Source: Hyphomonas sp.
Lineage (GTDB): Bacteria > Pseudomonadota > Alphaproteobacteria > Caulobacterales > Hyphomonadaceae
Direction of reading: 5' to 3'
NCBI GenBank assembly: GCA_024743015.1
Contig: JANSXJ010000046.1
Location: 1-16,313, forward strand
DNA: 16,313 nt
Every line of letters begins with the position of its first letter. Position 1 is the first letter of the stretch. The position numbers and the translations under genes were made by a program. This document shows, piece by piece, positions 1 to 6,866 of this stretch. Below the pieces are notes generated by a model that made no database searches, was not told where the DNA came from, and saw nothing but the letters and a program-made list of their open reading frames with translations.

Positions 1-155
1 GCCAGTCTGATCATTTAGAGACTCGATTCATGCGGTGGAGAAGACCGGAACGCTAATACGACAAAGCGTCAATAACAAGCCGTTGCTCTCTAGAGAATCG
101 CATATTTCACGATATAAATTAGACGATTGGTCCATTTCCTTTGGTGCGGAGCCGT
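1..155. other. short non-coding left edge
   Basis: No convincing gene is visible. The stretch lies downstream of the symporter gene, which ends at 156 on the minus strand. It is locally AT-richer than the genes beside it and holds a perfect 10-bp palindrome, TCTCTAGAGA, at 87-96. I found no stem followed by a T-run that would count as an intrinsic terminator for the leftward operon. The next gene must lie outside the window. Confidence 0.5.
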
Positions 156-1868
156 TTACGAGCTTTGGCTCAATCGAGACCGCTGCAATGCGTGGGCCCA
201 TACCAGCAGTGTGATCAGGCCAAGTGCAGCGTTGAGGATCCAATAAGTCAGACCGACCGTGCCATTGGCGAGGCCAATGGGTGAGAAGAGCAGATACAAT
301 CCAACGACCATAACCATGAGGGTGACGCAGACCGGACCGGTGTACCGCCATGGGGTCAGGCTGACTTTTTCATTTGGCGTGAACGTCCAGGGAGTGTGGC
401 GCGGCGCGAACTGTCCGCAAAGCAGCATGATGCCCACTTCGACCGCGAACAGTATGGCGTAGAGGTGGAGGAAATGCAGTGTGACGAGATCTTCGAAGAC
501 GAACTTGAGTAGCCCGTAAGCGATAACGTGAAACACAATCACGATCTTGGCGCCAATGGCCGGAACACGTCGTGTGAACAGACCGACGAGCACAATCGCG
601 ATGATCGGGATATTGTAGAACCCGGTGAAAACCCGAATGATTTGCCACAATCCCTCTGGCGCAAACCAAAGCATAGGCGCGACAATGAAGGAGAAAATGG
701 CGATTACCACGCTCGCAATCATCGCGATCCGGACCGCATGTGCATCCGATATCGGTTGGCCCCGCATGGGTGTATAGATATCCAAGGTGAACATGGTGGC
801 GGCGCTGTTCAACAGTGAATTGAACGACGAGAACACCGCGCCCATGAGGACGGCGAGGAAGAAACCCATCATCCAGATCGGGAACACGTCTCGAATGAGC
901 GCGGGGTAAGCCTGGTCAATGCTCGCCAGCCCCGGGCCATACAGGTGGAAGGCGATAACGCCAGGGATCATCATGAAAAATGGCACCAGGATTTTGAAGA
1001 ATCCCGACATCAGGACCCCTTTCTGTCCTTCCGCCAGGTTTCGCGCGGCCAGGGTGCGCTGGATGACGTACTGATTGGTGCACCAGTAGAATAGATTGGC
1101 GAAAATCATCCCTGTAAACAGCGTTCCAAACGGTGTTGGAGATGTGCTGTCTCCAATGGCGTTGAGCTTCTCGGGTGTTTCAGATGCGATCATCCGCAAT
1201 CCGGAGAAGAAGCTGCCATCTCCAAGGACAATCAATCCGAGAACCGGTACGGTCACGCCGACGATCAGGAGGCCTAGTCCGTTGATCGTGTCGGAAACCG
1301 CAACCGCCTTGAGGCCGCCGAACACAGCATATATCGAGCCCACAATGCCGATCGTGACAACTGTGATCACCAATGCTTCAAACTGTCCAACGTCAAGTAT
1401 AGCCGGGACATCGAACAGTTTGATCACTGCAATTGAGCCGGAATAGAGCACCGAAGGAATCGTTACCAGACCATAGCCGAGCATGAACAAGACAACGGAG
1501 AAGCGACGAACATCCGCGTCAAAGCGATCATTCAGGAATTGTGGCAGCGTCGTAAAAGCGCCGGCCAGATATTTCGGCAAGAAGATCACCGCCATGGCTA
1601 CGGTCGCGACAGCCGCCGTCACCTCCCACGCCATGGAGGACATATTTGCGCCATAGGCGGATCCATTCAGACCGATAAGCTGCTCGGCGGAAAGGTTGGT
1701 AAGCAAGAGCGAACCGGCAATGAACACGCCGCCCAGATTTCGACCCGCGAGGAAGTAGCCATCTTTGGAGTGTGTTTCGCTTTTCGCGCTCCGATATGAA
1801 ATCCACGCTACCACTGCCATGAACATGACGCAGGTCGAGAAAGTCAATATCAGGTCCGATTGACTCAT
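156..1868 (-). CDS. sodium:solute symporter (SSS/SLC5 family, YidK-like)
   Basis: Inner-membrane secondary transporter that would import a small organic solute with Na+. The 570-residue product has many hydrophobic segments and reads closely along my memory of E. coli YidK: GYFLAGR at about 37-43, TNLSAEQLIGLNGSAY at 57-72, GGLKAVAVSDTING at 184-197, WCTNQ at 262-266 and QRTLA at 270-274. The YidK substrate is unknown, so none is assigned. An in-frame ATG at 1916 would add 16 residues, but neither start has a clear Shine-Dalgarno. The ATG at 1868 gives about the same distance to GYFLAGR as YidK and is preferred. It is the last gene of a leftward set behind the TetR gene (75-bp gap), suggesting it imports a product or substrate of the upstream dehydrogenase, VOC protein and hydrolase. 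Family call is firm; substrate is open. Confidence 0.93.
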   Translation of the reverse strand: MSQSDLILTFSTCVMFMAVVAWISYRSAKSETHSKDGYFLAGRNLGGVFIAGSLLLTNLSAEQLIGLNGSAYGANMSSMAWEVTAAVATVAMAVIFLPKYLAGAFTTLPQFLNDRFDADVRRFSVVLFMLGYGLVTIPSVLYSGSIAVIKLFDVPAILDVGQFEALVITVVTIGIVGSIYAVFGGLKAVAVSDTINGLGLLIVGVTVPVLGLIVLGDGSFFSGLRMIASETPEKLNAIGDSTSPTPFGTLFTGMIFANLFYWCTNQYVIQRTLAARNLAEGQKGVLMSGFFKILVPFFMMIPGVIAFHLYGPGLASIDQAYPALIRDVFPIWMMGFFLAVLMGAVFSSFNSLLNSAATMFTLDIYTPMRGQPISDAHAVRIAMIASVVIAIFSFIVAPMLWFAPEGLWQIIRVFTGFYNIPIIAIVLVGLFTRRVPAIGAKIVIVFHVIAYGLLKFVFEDLVTLHFLHLYAILFAVEVGIMLLCGQFAPRHTPWTFTPNEKVSLTPWRYTGPVCVTLMVMVVGLYLLFSPIGLANGTVGLTYWILNAALGLITLLVWAHALQRSRLSQSS

Positions 1869-1943
1869 GATGCGAGTAAGCGGTTCCGCAATGTGGCTCG
1901 TGGCATTCCCGGCCATTCGGAAGTTGAACTCGGTGCGGGCGTT

Positions 1944-2594
1944 CTAGTCATTGGCTGCGCGCTGTTCCGGTCGTGAGATCTTTGATCGCGTGAAATAGTC
2001 GTTGCGTGCCATGACCAGAGCGCCGAGGATCATGCTGACTGTCAGTTTTTCCACTTTCTCAAGATCGGCATTCTTTCTCAAAAGATACTCGCCTGCGGAC
2101 GCCGGGATCCCAAACGAAATGTCCGTCATCATCGCGGCAACATCGAACGGCATGTCAAGTTGGGTTGAGAGGATCTCAGCCAGATAGTTCACCGCACCTT
2201 CGCGACTGTACTCGGTTGGGTCGTGCAGGTTCGAGACGCTGGGTTCGGCCAACAGGCGCTCGATAATGAGGCCGCGATTGGAGATGTACTTAAGATACAC
2301 GTGCGTAACGTTCTGGACGATTTCTTCCAGCGTGGTCGCCTTTTCCGCGGCTGCGAACTGTAAGCGGCGCAGCTCTTTGTGCTCACGCTCCAGCAGCTCT
2401 CGAAGGAGCTCTGTGAGATTGTCGAAGTAATTGTAAACCAGTGACTTGCTGACGCCGGCTTCCTTACCGATGCGCTCCATCGACAGTTGCGCGACCCCTT
2501 CACGCGCGACGATCTCCGCGGTGAAATCGAGAATGAGCGATCGCCGTTTCTCGGGAGAGAACCGTTGTCTTCGTTTCACGGAATTCGCGCTCAT
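1944..2594 (-). CDS. TetR/AcrR family transcriptional regulator
   Basis: One-component DNA-binding repressor (usual role in the family), 216 residues, a typical TetR length. The N-terminal helix-turn-helix lies at about residues 15-60, with the recognition segment IGKEAGVSKSLVYNYF (about 42-57), the classic TetR pattern. The C-terminal helices form the ligand/dimer domain, which does not reveal the inducer. The start is the ATG at 2594, preceded by AAAGGA with a 5-nt spacer. A GTG at 2618 in the same frame lacks any ribosome site. It begins 20 nt after the VOC stop codon and is followed by the symporter, so it is probably co-transcribed with both. It is a natural candidate for controlling this operon and perhaps the divergent hydrolase, through a site in the 5572-5708 spacer. 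Autoregulation is inference. Confidence 0.93.
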   Translation of the reverse strand: MSANSVKRRQRFSPEKRRSLILDFTAEIVAREGVAQLSMERIGKEAGVSKSLVYNYFDNLTELLRELLEREHKELRRLQFAAAEKATTLEEIVQNVTHVYLKYISNRGLIIERLLAEPSVSNLHDPTEYSREGAVNYLAEILSTQLDMPFDVAAMMTDISFGIPASAGEYLLRKNADLEKVEKLTVSMILGALVMARNDYFTRSKISRPEQRAAND

Positions 2595-2614
2595 TTTGGT
2601 CCTTTCGAGTGAGC

Positions 2615-3664
2615 TCACAATGCAGATCGATCGAGCCAGAGCAGATCATCAATCGATTCTGAGGCATCGGCGCTGACATTCTGCTGCAAAGAGAACAATG
2701 TGCCGTCGGGATCGTATCCGAACACGATGATCCAGCCTTCTTCTTCAACGGGGTCTCCAGCAAATTTGACACCGCTCCGCTCGAGTCGACTGATTTCGGC
2801 CGTCAAATCGCTGACCTCGAAAGCCACATACGCATATCCGATTGTGTCCAGCGTCGCGGCGGCGGCTCGCTCCGACGTCGGCGGCGCGTCGAACTGCCAG
2901 AATTCCAATCCGAGGTTTGGTACCATCGACCAACCACCCTTCATAACCAGCCCATCGATATCGCCCACGGAGTCTGCCCATGCGCTTCCGGAAATCTCCG
3001 CGCGGTTGTGCGCGGGATAGCCGAGCAGGAGTTCATAGAAGGACAGCATGCGATCCAGGTCGGGTGTCGCGTTTGCGACGTGACCGATCCAGGCCTCGTC
3101 GTCTCGCCGGGTTTGCTCCTGCACCTCCAATTCGATCATCGTGCCATCAAGGTCGGTGCCGTAGGCATACGCCGTTCCGTAGCCGCGATCAGCCGGACCG
3201 TCGCCGCGCGTGATCATGCTGAGGCCCGCCGATTCAAACTTGGTATAGGCGGAATTGTTCGTCTGGGATTGAAAGCAGATATGGGTGTATCCAGGGCCGG
3301 TGATCGATCCGGGCGCGCCTGCTACGTCGCTGTGGAGATCAAAATCGACGAGTTTCAGGAAGACGGTTGGGGTCTTGATCAGCGCGACTTCGGCGGGGCC
3401 AGGAGTGCCTGACAATAGCGCCGGGGCAAATTGCGCACTATCGATGCGATACCGCTTCACCACCTCATAATCCACAGCCTGCTGGTAAAATGCGATGGTG
3501 CGATCAATGTCAGAAACTGAAGACATCACGTAACGGACGCCCTTGATCGACGGCGTGGAAGCGAAAACCTGATCTGGTTCCGGGCTTGGCGCGGCTTGAG
3601 GAGTTGTGTCCGTCGTACAGGCGGTCGCAAATAAGAGTGCGGGCAACACTATCGCGCGATACAT
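2615..3664 (-). CDS. two-module VOC (glyoxalase/bleomycin-resistance fold) lipoprotein
   Basis: Predicted membrane-anchored periplasmic protein of 349 residues with two VOC modules, about 41-185 and 190-330. Sequence cues are DIDRTIAFYQQAVDYEVV opening module 1, THICFQ and GTMIELE closing it, then GHVANATPDLDRMLSFYELLLGY opening module 2 and YDPDGTLFSL closing it. The N-terminus (MYRAIVLPALLFATAC) is a short lipoprotein signal with Cys16 as the lipidation site. This is unusual, because most VOC enzymes are cytosolic. Likely metal-site residues are His128, Glu178 and His195, while the first-strand ligand of module 1 appears to be Tyr. The reaction is therefore not assignable: isomerase, lyase, dioxygenase or mere binding are all possible. 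Starts at 3679, 3667 and 3664 are possible. AAGGAG sits 6 nt before 3664, which is preferred; the 3679 start would overlap the upstream stop by 4 nt. Co-transcribed with the quinoprotein gene. Confidence 0.87.
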   Translation of the reverse strand: MYRAIVLPALLFATACTTDTTPQAAPSPEPDQVFASTPSIKGVRYVMSSVSDIDRTIAFYQQAVDYEVVKRYRIDSAQFAPALLSGTPGPAEVALIKTPTVFLKLVDFDLHSDVAGAPGSITGPGYTHICFQSQTNNSAYTKFESAGLSMITRGDGPADRGYGTAYAYGTDLDGTMIELEVQEQTRRDDEAWIGHVANATPDLDRMLSFYELLLGYPAHNRAEISGSAWADSVGDIDGLVMKGGWSMVPNLGLEFWQFDAPPTSERAAAATLDTIGYAYVAFEVSDLTAEISRLERSGVKFAGDPVEEEGWIIVFGYDPDGTLFSLQQNVSADASESIDDLLWLDRSAL

Positions 3665-3675
3665 CATGCTCTCCT

Positions 3676-5571
3676 TCATTCCTCTTCCAGCTCGAATACC
3701 AGCAGCGCATTGCCCGGCAGCAGCCTGAATTTGTCATACCCCGAATTGATGATCAGCTTGTCTCCGATCAGGACTGGGCCAGCACTATCAATAGAGCCGC
3801 CAAATGCGGGGACAGAATTGACGGTCTCCAGTTCGGACATCGTATCAAATGACCAGAGAAGATCGCCGGATTGTGCCGAGTAGATGCGCATCGTCGCGTC
3901 CAGTCCGCCCGCGAAGACCAGGTCGTTTGTTGCCGTGACGGGCGCGGAGGCCGCCGGGAAACAGCGTGCATTCAGCTCGTCGCAGAGCTTTTCCTCTATA
4001 GTGGACCAGATTGGCGTTCCCGTTTCGACGTCATAAGCGTGCACGCCATGACGAGGCGGTCCGACCGTCATGTGGTGACCTGGCGTATCCGCAATCCCGA
4101 CGAACAGGGTCTCTCCATCCGAGGCCATGCCCCAGTGGATGCCGCCATTATAGCCTCCCATGCCAGCACGAGCCGACCAAAGCGTTTCGCCCTCATTGTC
4201 GGGGTCCATGGCGTAGACCATGCCAGACTTCTGGCCAGCGAGGATTATATCCTTACCGTTCGGAAGCGTGGTCAAAATGGGTGGAGCGCCGAAATCAAAG
4301 TCTGGTCCGCGATCTTCGGGGCAGTTGGCGTTGGTGCTGCCGCACGCGCCGTTCCAGGTGTCGCCGCTAATCGTCTGATTTTTCCAAACGAGCTCGCCGG
4401 TTTCCAGAGAAAGCGCAATGATAGCGTCGCTCAGCTCATTCGCGGGCGCGGTATAGTTCTCACCTGTGCCGAAATAGAGCAGGTCGCGCTTTTCATCGAC
4501 TGTCGGGACGGACCAGACTGGCGCTCCCGAGGGGCCATGCATCTGCGTGCCTGCGGCATTGATCCGCGTCGGCTGTGGTTCGGCGACTGTATGAAAGGTC
4601 CAGTATCGTTCGCCCGTTTTGGCATCAAGCGCGACGACACCGCCCCGAAAGGTGCAGCACTCATATTCGGGATTAAAGGCGCTGACGACTTCAGTCGATG
4701 ACATCGGCACGAAGAGTCGGTCCGCATGAAGCGTGGGTGATCCCGTCAGGGTCGTCACAGGATGATCCTTCAGCGAGGTTTTCCAGATCTCCGCGCCAGT
4801 CTCCGCGTCGATGCTGTAAACATTGGCGTTGAAGTCTGTGAACAGGAGGCTTCCTGGCAGGCCTTGCGCGTCTGGTTTGATCGACGGGGCCACTCGCACC
4901 TCAGCCTCGGCATAATAAGTCCACCAGACGCATCCTTTTTCGGTATCCAGGGCGTATACGGTGCCATCCTGGCTGCCGGTAAAGATCGCCTCTTGAGTCA
5001 CTGCGGGTTGCGAACGCGCGCGGACGGCGTTGGGGAAGCCAAATGCCCATTTCAAGCTCAGGCGATCAACATTATCGGCCGTGATTTCGGTCATATCTGC
5101 TGTCCGAAACCTGGAGTTGCGCAAATCACCGCCCCAACGGTTCCACGCTGCTTCGCGTGAAAAACTCAAGTCGCCTTCGCAGCGAGGCATATCGATCGCG
5201 CGCCGCGCCGCATCATCCGCAGCGCCGCCAAGATAGGTTGCAAGAATTTCCTTGTCGAAACTCGACAAACGAACCGATTGCGGCGCCATGACGCCGTCCG
5301 TCATCGCAGCAATCAGATTCGGAGAAGTCATTCGCTCGAGCGTTTCCCGCGTTGGGGCCTCTGGGATCGTGCCGTTGTGACAGATCGCGCAATGGTCCTG
5401 GTACAGACCCTCGGCGTAGGTGTCGTTGAACTCCACGGAAGCGGCAGTCTCGTCACCTGAATTCGTCTTGATCTCGTTTTCTTCTTGAGATGTATCGGCT
5501 TCGGTACAGCTCGCCAGCGCGCCAAGGATCGTCGCCACGATGAGTGCATTGCGGTAGCGTTTCGAACTCAT
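3676..5571 (-). CDS. cytochrome c/PQQ beta-propeller dehydrogenase lipoprotein (polyvinyl-alcohol-dehydrogenase-like)
   Basis: Predicted periplasmic quinohaemoprotein, 631 residues, that would oxidise an alcohol with PQQ and pass electrons to its own haem. Residues 1-22 form a lipoprotein signal ending LASC (Cys22). A cytochrome c domain follows, with haem site CAICH at 61-65 and probable axial Met95 in GVMAPQ. The rest is a beta-propeller of PQQ-type blades, for example GTVYALDTEKGCVWW at about 203-217 and GVVALDAKTGERYW at 311-324. Adjacent cysteines at 305-306 recall the vicinal disulfide of quinoprotein alcohol dehydrogenases. C410 and C417 flank GPDFDFGAPP (422-431), which I associate with the PVA-dehydrogenase group, though domain order and substrate need checking. 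The ATG at 5571 has GAGG 6 nt upstream. First gene of the leftward operon, divergent from the hydrolase lipoprotein. The true substrate may be any secondary alcohol or diol. Confidence 0.9.
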   Translation of the reverse strand: MSSKRYRNALIVATILGALASCTEADTSQEENEIKTNSGDETAASVEFNDTYAEGLYQDHCAICHNGTIPEAPTRETLERMTSPNLIAAMTDGVMAPQSVRLSSFDKEILATYLGGAADDAARRAIDMPRCEGDLSFSREAAWNRWGGDLRNSRFRTADMTEITADNVDRLSLKWAFGFPNAVRARSQPAVTQEAIFTGSQDGTVYALDTEKGCVWWTYYAEAEVRVAPSIKPDAQGLPGSLLFTDFNANVYSIDAETGAEIWKTSLKDHPVTTLTGSPTLHADRLFVPMSSTEVVSAFNPEYECCTFRGGVVALDAKTGERYWTFHTVAEPQPTRINAAGTQMHGPSGAPVWSVPTVDEKRDLLYFGTGENYTAPANELSDAIIALSLETGELVWKNQTISGDTWNGACGSTNANCPEDRGPDFDFGAPPILTTLPNGKDIILAGQKSGMVYAMDPDNEGETLWSARAGMGGYNGGIHWGMASDGETLFVGIADTPGHHMTVGPPRHGVHAYDVETGTPIWSTIEEKLCDELNARCFPAASAPVTATNDLVFAGGLDATMRIYSAQSGDLLWSFDTMSELETVNSVPAFGGSIDSAGPVLIGDKLIINSGYDKFRLLPGNALLVFELEEE

Positions 5572-5580
5572 CTACACCTC

Positions 5581-5592
5581 TCTTTGCAAAGA
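5581..5592. promoter_or_regulatory. perfect 12-bp palindrome in the quinoprotein leader
   Basis: TCTTTGCAAAGA is its own reverse complement. It lies 10 nt ahead of the quinoprotein start codon and abuts its ribosome site, in the spacer shared with the divergent hydrolase gene. The position would suit an operator for the TetR protein or a small mRNA element. A palindrome this short can also arise by chance, so function is unproven. Confidence 0.3.
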
Positions 5593-5619
5593 CGATGGAC
5601 ATGGCTTTGCGACCGCCTT

Positions 5620-5649
5620 TTGTCTCTTATTGACGAAAAGGTGAATAAT
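5620..5649 (+). promoter_or_regulatory. possible sigma70-type promoter for the hydrolase gene
   Basis: TTGTCT (5620-5625) and AATAAT (5644-5649) are 18 nt apart, matching the consensus at 4/6 and 5/6 positions. They lie about 60 nt upstream of the hydrolase ATG. Immediately downstream is an imperfect inverted repeat, GAATAATGTACAGAGTGTTC at 5643-5662, which would overlap the -10 box and could be a regulator site. This is a by-eye call without scoring. Confidence 0.3.
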
Positions 5650-5708
5650 GTACAGAGTGTTCGTCCACGCTGGACAGGATCATTCCGGCAATTCTGCGAG
5701 GTGGCTTC

Positions 5709-6773
5709 ATGATGAAACTCTCCAGCGCCTTCGGACTTTTACTGCTCGTGGTATTGAGTGTCGGACTATCGGCCTGCCAGCCGCAAGATCCGATTCAGGA
5801 TGAGGGCGCCGTCGAGGGGCGTCCCGGCGATGTCGCGACTCTTCCGGTCGACCCGGCGGTCGTCTTCGCCAATGCGCAAGTCGAAGAAGGTGCGCCTTAT
5901 CGAGAAGGCTATTTCGAGCACAAGGGTGTGACCCTCCATTATGTCGAGGCGGGGCAGGGTGACCTAGTCTTGTTCTATCACGGTTTTCCGTCATTCTGGT
6001 TTTCATTCTACGACCAGATGGAAGCGTTTCGAGGCGGCTATCGCGTCGTCGCGGTTGATGGTCTTGGGGCGGGCCTGTCCGACAAACCGGACGATCTCGA
6101 TTTCTATCGCGCCGAGGCACTCGCAGAACACCTGGACGCGCTGGCTTTGCATTTGGCCGGGACCCAGAAATTCACCTTGATCGGCCACGATTGGGGCGGC
6201 GCATTGGCAATGGCCTTCGCAGAATCACGCCCAGAGCGATTGCGCGCAGTCGCGTCATTCAATGCGCCATCCATGAATATATTTCTCGACTTGTTGCGGC
6301 ATGACGAGCAGCAGCAAAAGATCTCAACTTATATGGCCGTGATGGCGAAAACGCCTCAGCAAGCAGTTGTCGAGAATCCGCCAGGAGAACGGATATGGAG
6401 AGACTCCTATACAGGCCTTTTGTCGCGAGGAGAGCTGACGCAAGAAGAATATGATTTGTTTGGACAAGCGTTGCGCCCAGCGGCCGCTACCAATGGAGGA
6501 TTTAATTGGTATCGAGCGAACGTGCCGCTGCCTCCCGAGATCTCTGATGAGCATTATTGGCCCAATCCGCCGCGGCAAATCACCGTACCCGCGCTTCTGA
6601 TTTGGGGAACAGAAGATCGCGCTTTCGTGCCAGCGTTCATTGATCTAATGCGTGAAACCATTCCGGACCTGGAAGTCGAGGTCTTTGATGGCGCGAACCA
6701 CTGGACGACGATGAGCCATCCCGAGCGCAGCAATCAGGCAATTGCGCGCTTGTTGGAGCGGACGGCGAACTAG
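5709..6773 (+). CDS. alpha/beta hydrolase lipoprotein, epoxide-hydrolase-like
   Basis: Predicted periplasmic, lipid-anchored hydrolase of 354 residues. The signal peptide ends GLSAC (Cys23) and is followed by a linker to about residue 65. Active-site landmarks are the oxyanion motif HGFP (91-94), nucleophile Asp161 in GHDWGG, acid Asp303 in WGTEDRAF and base His331 in GANHW. The cap carries NWYRA with Tyr268, typical of the epoxide-activating tyrosine in soluble epoxide hydrolases. That favours epoxide hydrolase over haloalkane dehalogenase, which shares the HDW motif. An Asp rather than Ser nucleophile argues against an esterase or an oxidised-PVA hydrolase. The ATG at 5709 has GAGG 7 nt upstream; ATG 5712 is an alternative. 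It diverges from the quinoprotein operon, and a diol product could feed that dehydrogenase (inference). No terminator is evident in the 93-bp convergent gap that follows. Confidence 0.9.
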   Translation: MMKLSSAFGLLLLVVLSVGLSACQPQDPIQDEGAVEGRPGDVATLPVDPAVVFANAQVEEGAPYREGYFEHKGVTLHYVEAGQGDLVLFYHGFPSFWFSFYDQMEAFRGGYRVVAVDGLGAGLSDKPDDLDFYRAEALAEHLDALALHLAGTQKFTLIGHDWGGALAMAFAESRPERLRAVASFNAPSMNIFLDLLRHDEQQQKISTYMAVMAKTPQQAVVENPPGERIWRDSYTGLLSRGELTQEEYDLFGQALRPAAATNGGFNWYRANVPLPPEISDEHYWPNPPRQITVPALLIWGTEDRAFVPAFIDLMRETIPDLEVEVFDGANHWTTMSHPERSNQAIARLLERTAN

Positions 6774-6866
6774 AATTGCAAGCCTAGAAACCTTCGCTAA
6801 TTTGACGGACTGTTGAATAGAGGTTGAAGCCCGCGTCACCAATAAAAAGGAGACACGCTCGCGGTC

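Noticed and set aside
87..96. TCTCTAGAGA palindrome as an operator or terminator
   Set aside because: Ten bases with no loop, no T-run and no nearby promoter or gene start; chance is the simplest explanation.
3008..3412. 134-codon plus-strand frame opposite the VOC gene
   Set aside because: Antisense shadow; the minus-strand reading has the VOC motifs and lipoprotein signal.
3871..4701. 276-codon plus-strand frame opposite the quinoprotein gene
   Set aside because: It is antisense to a gene with clear haem and PQQ-blade motifs. Its composition is Arg/Gly-rich without family features, and it has no suitable start context.
5709..6773. Haloalkane dehalogenase or oxidised-PVA hydrolase identity for the lipoprotein hydrolase
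   Set aside because: The cap NWYRA tyrosine and HGFP favour epoxide hydrolase over dehalogenase, and the Asp nucleophile excludes a Ser-type PVA hydrolase.
6774..6866. Terminator in the convergent gap between the hydrolase and monooxygenase genes
   Set aside because: No stem of useful length followed by a T-run on either strand.
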